In this document: positions 16,704-26,319 of the stretch, in pieces
How the letters are laid out: the number at the start of each line of letters is the position of its first letter
Position numbering within the stretch: the first letter of the stretch is position 1
From: CAYQQR01 sp964420035
Lineage (GTDB): Bacteria; Bacteroidota; Bacteroidia; Bacteroidales; SM23-62
Reading direction: 5' to 3'
Assembly (NCBI GenBank): GCA_964420035.1
Contig: CAYQQR010000021.1
Location: 1-64,000, forward strand
Length of the DNA stretch: 64,000 nucleotides
Translations under genes and position numbers: made by a program
Notes under the pieces: generated by a model
What the model saw: the letters and a program-made list of their open reading frames with translations, nothing else
What the model was told of the DNA's origin: nothing
Database searches by the model: none

Positions 16704-18293
16704 ATGGCAGAAATTAATCCTGCAGAAGTATCGGATATACTGAGAAATCAGTTAAAAGGACTTCAGACCAGGCTGGAGATTGAAGAAGTCGGAACGGTAC
16801 TTCAGGTGGGCGATGGTATCGTCAGGATCTACGGATTGACCCGTGTCCGGGCCAATGAACTCATCGAATTTGAAAATGGCATGAAAGGCATTGTCCTGAA
16901 CCTGGAAGAAGATAACGTAGGTGCCGTTTTACTGGGTTCCTCCGAACTGATCAAGGAAGGAGACACCGTGAAACGCACCAGGCAGATCGCTTCCATCCAT
17001 GTAGGAGAAGGATTACTGGGCCGGGTCATCGATACCCTGGGGGAACCCCTGGACGGAAAGGGCCCCATCCGGGGCGAACTGTTCGAAATGCCGCTGGAAC
17101 GAAAAGCACCCGGCGTGATCTACCGGCAGCCGGTGAGTGAACCCCTGCAGACCGGCATCAAGGCCATCGATGCCATGATCCCCATCGGACGCGGACAAAG
17201 GGAGTTGATCATCGGGGACCGCCAGACCGGGAAGACGGCTATCGCCCTGGATACCATCATCAACCAAAAGGAATTTTATGACCGGGGAGAACCGGTATAT
17301 TGTATTTATGTGGCAATTGGCCAGAAGGGTTCTACAGTGGCCAATATTGCCAAGACCCTTGCAGATAAAGGCGCCATGGACTATTCCATAATCGTGTCTG
17401 CAACGGCTTCTGACCCTGCCGCAATGCAGTTCTACGCGCCCTTCGCCGGAGCATCCATCGGGGAGTATTTCAGGGATACCGGAAGGCCGGCTCTTATCAT
17501 TTTTGACGACCTTTCCAAGCAGGCCGTATCCTACAGGGAAGTCTCGCTGCTGCTGCGCAGGCCCCCGGGCCGGGAGGCTTATCCCGGTGATGTGTTCTAC
17601 CTGCATTCCAGGTTGCTGGAAAGAGCTGCCAAGATCATCAAATCGGACAAAATGGCCAAAGAAATGAACGATTTGCCCGAGAGCATCAAAGCTAAAGTCA
17701 AGGGAGGAGGATCACTGACTGCCCTTCCCATCATTGAAACCCAGGCAGGCGATGTTTCCGCTTATATTCCCACCAATGTGATCTCCATCACCGATGGACA
17801 GATCTTCTTGGAGTCCAACCTGTTCAATGCAGGAATCCGCCCGGCAATCAATGTGGGGATCTCAGTCTCCAGGGTCGGCGGCAAGGCCCAGGTCAAGGCC
17901 ATGAAAAAGGTGGCAGGAACCCTCAAGCTCGACCAGGCACAATACAGGGAACTGGAAGCTTTTGCAAAGTTTGGTTCCGACCTTGACAAGGCAACCAAGG
18001 CGGTGCTGGATAAAGGCGCCAAGAATGTGGAGATCCTGAAGCAGGGACAATATGCACCCATGACCGTAGGAAAGCAGATTGCCATCATCTTCAGCGGAAC
18101 ACGGGGCCTGTTGGCAAAAGTGCCTGTGGAAAAAGTAAAAGCCTTTGAGAAAGATTTCCTGGGCATTATTGAAACAGGACATAAGGGTCTCCTTAAAAGC
18201 TTGCAAAAAGGCGAAATCAGCGATGAAATTGAATCAAAACTGGAAAACCTTGCCAGGGAAGTGGCAGAGAAATACGAAGAGGAATATCCCTAA
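16704..18293 (+). CDS. atpA: F1 ATP synthase subunit alpha
   Basis: 529 residues with a non-catalytic nucleotide site: P-loop GDRQTGKT at 171-178, and the alpha signature region ISVSRVGGKAQVKAMK. Full length. Confidence 0.98.
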   Translation: MAEINPAEVSDILRNQLKGLQTRLEIEEVGTVLQVGDGIVRIYGLTRVRANELIEFENGMKGIVLNLEEDNVGAVLLGSSELIKEGDTVKRTRQIASIHVGEGLLGRVIDTLGEPLDGKGPIRGELFEMPLERKAPGVIYRQPVSEPLQTGIKAIDAMIPIGRGQRELIIGDRQTGKTAIALDTIINQKEFYDRGEPVYCIYVAIGQKGSTVANIAKTLADKGAMDYSIIVSATASDPAAMQFYAPFAGASIGEYFRDTGRPALIIFDDLSKQAVSYREVSLLLRRPPGREAYPGDVFYLHSRLLERAAKIIKSDKMAKEMNDLPESIKAKVKGGGSLTALPIIETQAGDVSAYIPTNVISITDGQIFLESNLFNAGIRPAINVGISVSRVGGKAQVKAMKKVAGTLKLDQAQYRELEAFAKFGSDLDKATKAVLDKGAKNVEILKQGQYAPMTVGKQIAIIFSGTRGLLAKVPVEKVKAFEKDFLGIIETGHKGLLKSLQKGEISDEIESKLENLAREVAEKYEEEYP

Positions 18294-18305
18294 TCGCTTA
18301 TTAGC

Positions 18306-19202
18306 ATGATCAGCCTGAAAGAAATAAGGACCAGGATCAAGTCGGTTAATTCCACCCGGCATATAACCTCGGCCATGAAAATGGTGTCGGCTGCCCGGTT
18401 GAGGAAAGCCCAGGATGCCATACTTAAGCTAAGGCCCTACGCGGATAAATTACAGGAGATACTTAAGAATATCAGCAGCAGTTTACAGCAGGATGAGGCT
18501 AATATTTACGGCCGGCAATCGCGGCTTCAGCGGGTACTCCTGATCATGATCACTTCGAACCGCGGACTATGCGGGTCTTTCAATTCATCGGTTATCCGCA
18601 AAACCTTGATGGTGATGCATGAAGATTATATATGGCAACTGAAGCGCGGCGACCTGGATGTTATTTGCATCGGTAAATCGGGCTATGAATATCTGAAAAA
18701 AAGAGATTACCCGGTTGCCGGTCATAAGAACGAACTTTTAGAAGATCTCCGCTTCGATAAGGTGATTGAATTTTCCCGGGAGCTTATGGATCAATTTGTT
18801 CAGAAGAAATATGACCGTATTGATTTAATATACAATAAGTTCCAGAATGCCGCTGTACAGATCCTTACCCGCGAACAATTCCTTCCAATTGAAATAGTTG
18901 AAGAAGAGGAAGAAGAAGTAAAAGATATTCACAGGATATATGTTGACTATATCTATGAACCTTCCCGCGAGAAGATCATGACAGAACTGGTCCCCCGCTC
19001 CCTGGAAATACAAGTCTATAAAGCCCTGATGGACTCTCGGGCCGCCGAGCACGGTGCACGCATGACCGCCATGCATAAGGCCTCGGATAATGCCACGGAA
19101 CTGCTCGGGGAGTTGCGGCTGCAGTACAACAAGGCCCGCCAGGCCGACATCACCAACGAGATCCTCGAGATCATGAGCGGGGCAAATGCCCTCGATAAAT
19201 GA
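18306..19202 (+). CDS. atpG: F1 ATP synthase subunit gamma
   Basis: 298 residues. N-terminal helix IRTRIKSVNSTRHITSAMKMVSAARL and C-terminal helix SRAAEHGARMTAMHKASDNA...ITNEILEI form the rotor coiled coil. It is the last gene of this cluster; atpD and atpC are about 28 kb away. Confidence 0.97.
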   Translation: MISLKEIRTRIKSVNSTRHITSAMKMVSAARLRKAQDAILKLRPYADKLQEILKNISSSLQQDEANIYGRQSRLQRVLLIMITSNRGLCGSFNSSVIRKTLMVMHEDYIWQLKRGDLDVICIGKSGYEYLKKRDYPVAGHKNELLEDLRFDKVIEFSRELMDQFVQKKYDRIDLIYNKFQNAAVQILTREQFLPIEIVEEEEEEVKDIHRIYVDYIYEPSREKIMTELVPRSLEIQVYKALMDSRAAEHGARMTAMHKASDNATELLGELRLQYNKARQADITNEILEIMSGANALDK

Positions 19203-19214
19203 TTCAGGATTCAG

Positions 19215-19234
19215 CCTGCCTGCCGGCAGGCAGG
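19215..19234. repeat. Perfect 20-bp palindrome between direct repeats
   Basis: cctgcctgccggcaggcagg is self-complementary and lies between copies of gattcagga-type direct repeats (19201-19213 and 19235-19252), just after atpG. It resembles dispersed palindromic elements found in many bacteria. Confidence 0.7.
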
Positions 19235-19312
19235 GATTCAGGATTCAGGATTAGGGTGTGGGTGTGTAAACCATAAACTAAGAACTTAGAACTTAGAACG
19301 GGGAACCGGGAT

Positions 19313-20631
19313 TTATCGAAGGATATAATTATAATTCTCCCAAAACTCCCTGTCGGGGATGCCGAGCTGGTCGGATAGGGATTTGCGGCGTTTGACATAA
19401 TCCCGTGCTTTGATGTCGAAAGTGTTTTTCCCCAGATAATCGGTTATCACCATCAGGATATCATCATTAATTTCAGCAAGGTACAGATCGTTCAGCCACA
19501 GAAGACGGAACCCATAGTTGATCCGGACCTTGGCCAGGTACCAGAGCCCCTCTTGCCGGGTAAAATGTACGCTGCAGGTATAAGCGGTGGTTTCCGTGTA
19601 GATATCGAGTCTGCTCAGGATCTCCCGGGTAAAATACTCCAGGACCAGGGTGTTTTTGATATGGTAGGGACTGATCTCGTATTCCAGTGCGGTGAAAGCC
19701 AGGCTCCGGGCATCGATCTTCAGGCTTCCCCTGAAAACACCCCGTTTCTGGCCCGGGAGGGGCTGGAAATGGATATGGTAGTATGCGCCGCCCTGGGGAT
19801 CGTTTTTTCTCTCCAGGGAGTATTGATAGTACTTGAAATACCTGGGTTCAAGAAAGTTGTATCTTGTCCTGGGGATGGTTATGAAATCGGCATATTTACA
19901 AAAATCCGACCGGATGGCTTCATAAGGACCGTCCACAAAATCAATGTAGAGCCATACACGGGTTCTCCGGGTTTCCTTCTGTTCCCTGCCCTTGATGATG
20001 CTGATGCGGTCTTCTTCCCCATCCCGGGCATAGGCTCCTTTGTTTAAAGACAGCACTGCTTCCAGCTCCTGGATTTTCTTCCCGTTTTCCAGGATGGTTT
20101 CCCTGTAGAAAGCAAAGGCCCCGGTGGTGTAATCCGGGTAATTTTGAGGAATTTTTTCCAGGGCCCTCCGGATTACATCTTCTGCTTTACCCGACCTGAA
20201 AGTCACTGCTTCGATTTCATGTTGCAAGGGAAGCAGGAAAATTTCCAGGCTGTCCTGTGATTGCCTGGAAATCATCAATCTCCGAGTTGTATAGGCTATG
20301 TGACGGATGATCAGGCTGTCGGTATGACGGTCTGGGGACCAGCGGAGTTCAAAACAGCCCTGCCGGTTGCTGAGTGTTCCCCGTCCGTCGCTTTTTCTAA
20401 TCTCTATGGGGTTAGTTCCCCGAAGCTCTGCTTCGAGAAGAAGTATTAATTTTGTTAATACCTCGTGGCTCTGCCGCGAGGTAGTTTATTGATATGTGCA
20501 AAGGGAATGGCCTGCAGGGTGCGTCCATCCAGGATCCTGCCCGTGAAAAAATCATGATCCCGCGGCCGGGCCGGCAAACGGACCATGAGCAGAAAGAATA
20601 ATACAAACCAGCATGCTTTGCCGTATATCAT
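19313..20631 (-). pseudogene. Carboxypeptidase-regulatory-domain surface protein, broken by a palindromic insert
   Basis: The 5' part starts at ATG 20631: a signal peptide (MIYGKACWFVLFFLLMVRLP) leads into FTGRILDGRTLQAIPFAHIN, the first half of a CarboxypepD_reg-like beta-sandwich, and ends at a TAA within the insert. The second half (RKSDGRGTLSNRQGCFELRW) resumes in another frame and leads into the long C-terminal part (19313-20278), which reads intact for about 320 residues. Between the halves, about 20411-20488, lies a bipartite palindromic element. The family is typical of Bacteroidota exported proteins of unknown function. As read, no full-length protein can be made. Confidence 0.75.
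20411..20488. repeat. Bipartite palindromic element inside the broken gene
   Basis: Two hairpins, cgaagc/gcttcg (20421-20426/20430-20435, loop tct) and cctcgtggc/gccgcgagg (20461-20469/20473-20481, loop tct, one G-T pair), are separated by a tattaa/ttaata inverted repeat (20444-20449/20455-20460). Both hairpins share the core gctctgc, which also occurs at 31670-31676. Confidence 0.7.
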
Positions 20632-20679
20632 GAAGATAGTTGTTTCAGGAGATCAATATGCTGATTTTCATGAAAAGAT

Positions 20680-23600
20680 TCAAGAAACATATTCATCCCA
20701 GCTCTTGACGGCCATATCTTCCGGATTGATCTGGCAGAAGGCAATGATGAAGGCGCTGGCCAGGCGGGCGTTTGTGATCAGGGGTATGTTGAAGTCAACG
20801 GCAGACCGGCGGATCAGATAATCGTTGCTGAGCTCTGTCTTGGACAGGTCCTTGGGAATATTGATCACCAGGTCGATCATCTTGCTCCTGAGATAATCCA
20901 GGGTGTTGGGTTTCTTATCCTCGTCGGGCCAGGCCAGCACGGTGGCTTCAATACCGTTTAACCTCAGAAAATCTGCTGTTCCACGGGTGGCAAAAAGGTT
21001 ATAACCCTTTTCGGCAAGCAAGCGGCAACTATTAACGAGTTCGACTTTCGAACGCATGGGTCCGGTGGAGAGCAGGATATTTTTCTCCGGTATCCGGTAA
21101 CCTACGGAAAGCATGGCTTTCAGAACGGCCTCGTAGTAATCGTCGCCGATACACCCAACTTCCCCGGTGGAGGCCATTTCGACCCCCAGGATGGGATCGG
21201 CCTTGTGCAGGCGGGAGAAAGAGAACTGGGGTGCCTTGCAACCGATATGGTCCAGGTCGAATATGGATTTATGGGGTTTTTCCACGGGGAGTTCCAGCAT
21301 GATCCGGGTGGCCAGATCGATAAAATTGGTTTTAAGCACCTTGGAGACAAAGGGCATGCTTCGTGAGGCACGCAGGTTGCATTCGATGACTTTAATCTGG
21401 TTGTCCTTGGCCAGGAACTGCATATTGAAGGGGCCGCTGATGTTCAGCTCACGTGCAATGTCGCGCGTGATCTTCTTGATCCTGCGTACGGTTTCAAAAT
21501 AGATCTTCTGGGGCGGAAAGACCATGGTGGCATCCCCGGAATGTACCCCGGCGAATTCGACATGTTCGGAAATGGCATAAGCAATCAGTTCTCCCTCACG
21601 GGCAACGGCATCGATCTCGATTTCCTTGGCCTGCTGGATGAATTCAGAGACCACCACCGGGTACTGTTTGGAAATCTTTACGGCCAGGTTCAAAAAGTGT
21701 TCCAGCTCATCGGCGTTGGAGACCACGTTCATGGCTGCTCCGGAAAGCACGTAGGAAGGTCTGATCAGGACCGGGTAACCGACGTCATCGACGAATTTAT
21801 GTATGTCGCCGATGTTGGTGAGCTCTCTCCAGCGGGGCTGGTCGATCTGCAAACGGTCCAGCAGCATGGAAAATTTGTGCCGGTTCTCCGCACGGTCGAT
21901 CGACTCGGGGGAGGTCCCCAGGATCCTGACCTCCTGATCGTGTAAACGCATGGCCAGGTTATTGGGAATCTGTCCGCCCATCGAGACGATCACGCCCAGG
22001 GGCTTTTCCAGATCTATTACATCCAGGACCCTTTCCAGGGAGAGTTCGTCGAAATACAGGCGGTCGCAGACATCATAATCCGTGCTTACCGTCTCCGGGT
22101 TGTAATTAATGATCACCGAGCGGTAATTTTCTTTGTTGATGGTGTCCAGTGCATTGACGCTGCACCAGTCGAATTCAACACTGCTTCCAATCCGGTAGGC
22201 ACCCGAGCCCAGCACGATCACCGATTTTTTGTCATCATAGAATTCCAGGTCGTGTTCCTGTCCGCTGTAGGTCAGGTAAAGATAGTTGGTCTGGGCCGGG
22301 TATTCTGCTGCCAGGGTATCGATCTGCTTGACGCTTGGAAGAATGCCCCGCTTTTTCCTTTCCTCCCGTACTTTCAGCATATCGGCCGGTATCCGGTCGG
22401 TGGGCGATTTGAGGCAGAGGCGGGCAATTTGGAAATCGCTGAATCCTAAAACTTTTGCTCTTTTCAGTACCGCGCCCGGGAGCTTTTCCAGGGTATGATG
22501 TAATCCCAATTCCTTCCCCATCCGGTACAGGTTCATCAGTTTTTCCAGGAACCAGCGGTCGATTTTGGTGTGCTTGTGGATGTCGTCGATGCTGTAACCC
22601 TTTTTAAAGGCTTCGGCAATTACGAAGATACGCATGTCGGTGGGCTCCTTCAGTTCTTTGTCAATGTCCTCGAATTTCAGGTCGCGGTTTCCCAGGAAGC
22701 CGTGCATACCCTGGCCGATCATGCGCAGACCTTTTTGTATGACTTCTTCGAAGGTGCGGCCGATGGCCATCACTTCACCCACGGATTTCATGGAACTGCC
22801 GATCTGCTTGGATACTCCGATGAACTTATTCAGGTCCCAACGCGGGATTTTACAAACGATGTAATCCAGGGCGGGCTCGAAAAAGGCCGGGGTGGTCCGG
22901 GTAACCGAATTCTTCAGTTCATGAAGGCCATAGCCCAGTGCGAGCTTGGCGGCTACAAAAGCCAGGGGATAGCCCGTGGCTTTGGAGGCCAGGGCCGAGG
23001 AACGCGAAAGCCGGGCATTCACCTCGATCACCCGGTAATCCTCCGATTCCGGATCCAGTGCAAACTGGATGTTGCATTCCCCCACCACGCCAATGTGCCG
23101 GATGATCTTGATGGCCAGCCGGCGAAGCATATGATATTCCGAATTACTCAAAGTTTGGGACGGAGCTACAACAATGCTTTCTCCGGTATGGATGCCCAGA
23201 GGGTCAAAATTCTCCATGTTACAAACGGTGATACAATTGTCATATTGATCCCGAACTACCTCATATTCAATCTCTTTCCATCCTTTCAGCGATTCTTCCA
23301 CCAGGATTTGCGTGGAATAGGAAAAGGCCGTGGAAGCCAGACGAATCAATTCTCCCTTGCTGGTGCAAAAACCACTGCCCTGACCGCCCAGGGTAAAGGC
23401 GGCCCGGATGATGATGGGATAACCCAGCTCTTCAGCTGCCTGAACGGCCTGGTCTGCCGAGGTTACGGCAATGCTTTTGGGGGTGTCGACCTGAATTTCC
23501 CTGAGCTTTCTTACAAAAAGGTCGCGATCCTCTGTATCCTGGATGGCCCGCACCGGGGTACCCAGGACTTTCACATTGTATTTTTCAAGAATACCCTCCT

Positions 23601-23904
23601 GGTGCAGCCTGATCCCGCAATTGAGGGCCGTTTGACCCCCAAAAGCCAGCAGAATACCCTGGGGCTTTTCTTTTTCTATGACCCGTGTAACGAATTCAGG
23701 GGTTATGGGAAGGAAATAGACCTTGTCGGCGATGTGCTCGGAAGTTTGGACCGTAGCAATGTTGGGATTGATCAGGATGGTCTGGATCCCTTCTTCACGC
23801 AAGGCTTTCAGTGCCTGGGAACCTGAATAATCAAATTCCCCGGCCTCTCCGATCTTTAAGGCACCCGATCCCAGTACAACAGCCTTCTTTATTTCTGACT
23901 TCAT
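20680..23904 (-). CDS. carB: Carbamoyl-phosphate synthase large subunit
   Basis: A 1074-residue full-length CarB with two ATP-grasp halves, each opening with a nucleotide-binding stretch (VLGSGALKIGEAGEFDYSG near 11 and VLGSGAYRIGSSVEFDWC near 566), and a C-terminal MGS-like allosteric domain (GYNLFATRGTADFL). It makes carbamoyl phosphate for arginine and pyrimidines using ammonia from CarA. It is divergent from argR across a 118-bp promoter region, and carA lies 7.9 kb away on the same strand. Confidence 0.97.
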   Translation of the reverse strand: MKSEIKKAVVLGSGALKIGEAGEFDYSGSQALKALREEGIQTILINPNIATVQTSEHIADKVYFLPITPEFVTRVIEKEKPQGILLAFGGQTALNCGIRLHQEGILEKYNVKVLGTPVRAIQDTEDRDLFVRKLREIQVDTPKSIAVTSADQAVQAAEELGYPIIIRAAFTLGGQGSGFCTSKGELIRLASTAFSYSTQILVEESLKGWKEIEYEVVRDQYDNCITVCNMENFDPLGIHTGESIVVAPSQTLSNSEYHMLRRLAIKIIRHIGVVGECNIQFALDPESEDYRVIEVNARLSRSSALASKATGYPLAFVAAKLALGYGLHELKNSVTRTTPAFFEPALDYIVCKIPRWDLNKFIGVSKQIGSSMKSVGEVMAIGRTFEEVIQKGLRMIGQGMHGFLGNRDLKFEDIDKELKEPTDMRIFVIAEAFKKGYSIDDIHKHTKIDRWFLEKLMNLYRMGKELGLHHTLEKLPGAVLKRAKVLGFSDFQIARLCLKSPTDRIPADMLKVREERKKRGILPSVKQIDTLAAEYPAQTNYLYLTYSGQEHDLEFYDDKKSVIVLGSGAYRIGSSVEFDWCSVNALDTINKENYRSVIINYNPETVSTDYDVCDRLYFDELSLERVLDVIDLEKPLGVIVSMGGQIPNNLAMRLHDQEVRILGTSPESIDRAENRHKFSMLLDRLQIDQPRWRELTNIGDIHKFVDDVGYPVLIRPSYVLSGAAMNVVSNADELEHFLNLAVKISKQYPVVVSEFIQQAKEIEIDAVAREGELIAYAISEHVEFAGVHSGDATMVFPPQKIYFETVRRIKKITRDIARELNISGPFNMQFLAKDNQIKVIECNLRASRSMPFVSKVLKTNFIDLATRIMLELPVEKPHKSIFDLDHIGCKAPQFSFSRLHKADPILGVEMASTGEVGCIGDDYYEAVLKAMLSVGYRIPEKNILLSTGPMRSKVELVNSCRLLAEKGYNLFATRGTADFLRLNGIEATVLAWPDEDKKPNTLDYLRSKMIDLVINIPKDLSKTELSNDYLIRRSAVDFNIPLITNARLASAFIIAFCQINPEDMAVKSWDEYVS

Positions 23905-23940
23905 AAACGCTCAATTTTTTTGGGCCTGCTGACCGGGATT

Positions 23941-23948
23941 CAAAAATA
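23941..23948 (-). promoter_or_regulatory. -7 box (TATTTTTG) for carB
   Basis: The complement of caaaaata gives TAnnTTTG, 37 bp upstream of the carB ATG. It faces away from the argR promoter in the shared intergenic region. Confidence 0.5.
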
Positions 23949-23969
23949 AGAATAATTCTTATAAATATG

Positions 23970-23998
23970 TTGTAAAATACAAAAAATGTATATTTTTG
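23970..23998 (+). promoter_or_regulatory. Promoter of the argR-proA operon
   Basis: TTG at 23970-23972, an 18-bp spacer and TATTTTTG at 23991-23998 fit the Bacteroidota promoter form. The box lies 25 bp ahead of the argR ATG. Confidence 0.6.
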
Positions 23999-24005
23999 CA
24001 CATTA

Positions 24006-24023
24006 TATGAATATTTATACAAA
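24006..24023 (+). promoter_or_regulatory. Candidate ARG box at the argR start
   Basis: The 18-mer tatgaatatttatacaaa resembles the ArgR operator consensus (ATGAATAAAAATTCA type), matching about 12 of 18 positions. It lies just downstream of the predicted transcription start, where a repressor would give autoregulation. Confidence 0.4.
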
Positions 24024-24499
24024 TGAAATCCAAGACAAAACGCTTACTGGCCATCAAGAAGCTTATCCGTGAGAATAAGGTCAGGAACCAGGAAGAGCTT
24101 CTGGGAAAATTGAATGCAGAAGGCTTTACAGCCACCCAGGCCACCTTATCGCGGGATTTGAAATTTTTACGGGTAGCGCGGATCCCGGACCATGAGGCCG
24201 GGTATGTTTATATTTTACCCGAACAGGATATACGGGAAGGTCCGGGCGACTATATGGATGCCGACATCCCGGTAAGTGGCTACCGCTCGATGATATTTGC
24301 CCGGAACATGTGCCTGATCAAAACACTGCCCGGCTATGCAAGCAGCATTGCAGCGGCCATTGACCGGCTGAATACCTACGAGATCGTCGGCACGGTTGCA
24401 GGAGATGACACCATCCTGCTGATTCCCAGGGATGGCGTGAATAAAAGCGACATTATCAATGCCCTCACTTTATTGATTCCGCAAATGCAAAATATTTGA
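24023..24499 (+). CDS. argR: Arginine repressor ArgR
   Basis: 158 residues: an N-terminal winged-helix DNA-binding domain (LAIKKLIRENKVRNQEELLG, ATQATLSRDLKFL) and a C-terminal arginine-binding/oligomerisation domain (IVGTVAGDDTILLIPRDG). First gene of the arginine/proline operon; probably controls it and carB. Confidence 0.95.
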   Translation: MKSKTKRLLAIKKLIRENKVRNQEELLGKLNAEGFTATQATLSRDLKFLRVARIPDHEAGYVYILPEQDIREGPGDYMDADIPVSGYRSMIFARNMCLIKTLPGYASSIAAAIDRLNTYEIVGTVAGDDTILLIPRDGVNKSDIINALTLLIPQMQNI

Positions 24500-24501
24500 T
24501 C

Positions 24502-25134
24502 ATGACAAAAGATATTTTCATCATCCGTATCGCGAAAGAACAGGATGTCAAACATACCGGCGAGATATGCCATGCACTGGAAGCCACTTCAAAAGTTAAA
24601 GGCACCGGTATTGCCCGCAGGTCGGAAGAATACATCAATTCAAAGATACTGGAAGGCAAAGCGGTGATCGCGCTTACCGGGGAGGGCTCATTTGCAGGAT
24701 TTTGCTACATAGAAAGCTGGGGGCACAACAAGTACGTTGCCAACTCCGGCTTGATCGTCACCGAGAAGCACCGCGGGATGGGTCTGGCCGGAAAGATCAA
24801 AAAAATGGCCCTGGAGCTTTCCGGAAAGAAATTTCCCGGTGCCAAGCTCTTCGGCCTGACTACCAGTCTTGCCGTAATGCGTATCAACTCTGCGCTGGGA
24901 TATGTGCCGGTGACATTTTCTGAACTGACAGACGATGAGACCTTCTGGGACGGTTGTAAAACCTGCGCCTATTATGACATTCTTCAACGCACCCAGAAAA
25001 TGCAATGCCTGTGCACCGGCATGATCTATGATCCGGAAAGGCAGTACAACGGGAAGGCAAAAAAAACAAAGAAAAAGCGCAACGGTAAAAAAGCTTTTCA
25101 ACTGCTCAAACCCAAAAAGACCAGCTCGTCATGA
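24502..25134 (+). CDS. GNAT acetyltransferase, probable N-acetylglutamate synthase
   Basis: About 210 residues from ATG 24502. The acetyl-CoA site is in VTEKHRGMGLAGKIKK (R/Q-x-x-G-x-G/A). A Lys-rich tail (KAKKTKKKRNGKK) ends the protein. Its place between argR and argG suggests it makes N-acetylglutamate, the role of ArgA-like GNAT proteins in Bacteroidota arginine clusters; this is inference from context. The 3' end overlaps argG by ATGA. Confidence 0.75.
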   Translation: MTKDIFIIRIAKEQDVKHTGEICHALEATSKVKGTGIARRSEEYINSKILEGKAVIALTGEGSFAGFCYIESWGHNKYVANSGLIVTEKHRGMGLAGKIKKMALELSGKKFPGAKLFGLTTSLAVMRINSALGYVPVTFSELTDDETFWDGCKTCAYYDILQRTQKMQCLCTGMIYDPERQYNGKAKKTKKKRNGKKAFQLLKPKKTSSS

Positions 25135-26303
25135 AGAAAGTGCTGTTGGCCTTTAGCGGAGGACTGGACACCAGTTTTTGCGTTAAATATCTGAAAGAAG
25201 ACCAAGGATACCAGGTTTATACGGGCCTGGTCGATACCGGCGGTTTCAGCTCCGGGGAACAGGAAAGGATCGCGCAGAAGGCACTCGACCTCGGCTCCTC
25301 CGGTCATGAAACCCTGGATGCCCGCCAGGAATATTACCGGGACTGTATCCGTTACCTGATCTTTGGCAATGTTTTGCGAAACCGGAATTACCCGCTTTCG
25401 GTGAGTTCCGAAAGGAGCTTCCAGGCCGAAGCCTTGATTCGCCATGCCAAAAAACTGGGGGTGGATGCCATTGCACACGGCAGCACGGCTGCCGGCAACG
25501 ACCAGGTGCGTTTTGATTTGGCCATCCGGGTTTTTGCCCCGGAGCTGGAGATCATCACCCCCATCCGGGACCTGAGTATATCGCGGCAGGAAGAAAGGGA
25601 ATACCTGGAAAAATATGGGGTCGAGACCGGGAAGGAAGAGGTTGACTACAGCCTTAACCAGGGACTGTGGGGAACCTCGGTGGGCGGTAAGGAAACCCTG
25701 ACCTCCGGTCAGGCCCTCCCGGGAAAGGCTTATCCCTCAAAAATCGTGGAGGAAAAACCTTCTGAGCTGGAAATAGAATTTCAACAAGGCGAATTGGCAG
25801 GCGGAGTCCGGACCATACAAAAGATAACAGAAAGAGCCGGGAAATATGGGATCGGTCGGGATATACATACCGGCGACACGGTACTGGGCATCAAGGGCCG
25901 GGTGGGCTTTGAGGCCCCGGCCGCGCGAATCATCATCGATGCCCATTACGCACTGGAGAAACATACCCTGACCCACTGGCAGATATACTGGAAGGAACAG
26001 CTGGGGCAATGGTACGGAATGATGCTGCATGAGGGTAAAATTATGGACCCGGTGATGCGCAACATTGAGGCCTTCCTGGAAGACAGCCAGGATAAGGTAA
26101 ACGGAAAAGTTTTTGTCCGGCTGATGCCCCGGCATTTCGAGATTCTGGGAATCGACTCCCCCAATGACCTGATGCAGGCCAGGTATGGCAGTTACGGGGA
26201 AATGAACCGCTCCTGGTCCGGAGAGGAAGTCAGGGCTTTTACGAAGATAACGGCCCTACCCTATCAAATATACCATCAACTTCATTCTTCAGAGCAATGC
26301 TAA
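25131..26303 (+). CDS. argG: Argininosuccinate synthase
   Basis: 390 residues with the PP-loop start VLLAFSGGLDTSFCVKYL (ATP pyrophosphatase) and the HGSTAAGNDQVRFD segment that binds citrulline/aspartate. It condenses citrulline and aspartate with ATP; argH, two genes on, makes the next step. Confidence 0.95.
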   Translation: MKKVLLAFSGGLDTSFCVKYLKEDQGYQVYTGLVDTGGFSSGEQERIAQKALDLGSSGHETLDARQEYYRDCIRYLIFGNVLRNRNYPLSVSSERSFQAEALIRHAKKLGVDAIAHGSTAAGNDQVRFDLAIRVFAPELEIITPIRDLSISRQEEREYLEKYGVETGKEEVDYSLNQGLWGTSVGGKETLTSGQALPGKAYPSKIVEEKPSELEIEFQQGELAGGVRTIQKITERAGKYGIGRDIHTGDTVLGIKGRVGFEAPAARIIIDAHYALEKHTLTHWQIYWKEQLGQWYGMMLHEGKIMDPVMRNIEAFLEDSQDKVNGKVFVRLMPRHFEILGIDSPNDLMQARYGSYGEMNRSWSGEEVRAFTKITALPYQIYHQLHSSEQC

Positions 26304-26319
26304 AGAATATCCAAAAATC

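Noticed and set aside
20412..20606. Separate small gene on the minus strand upstream of the broken gene
   Set aside because: It is an out-of-frame reading across the 5' part of the split gene and the palindromic insert.
22570..23826. 418-codon plus-strand frame inside carB
   Set aside because: Shadow of a fully conserved carB.
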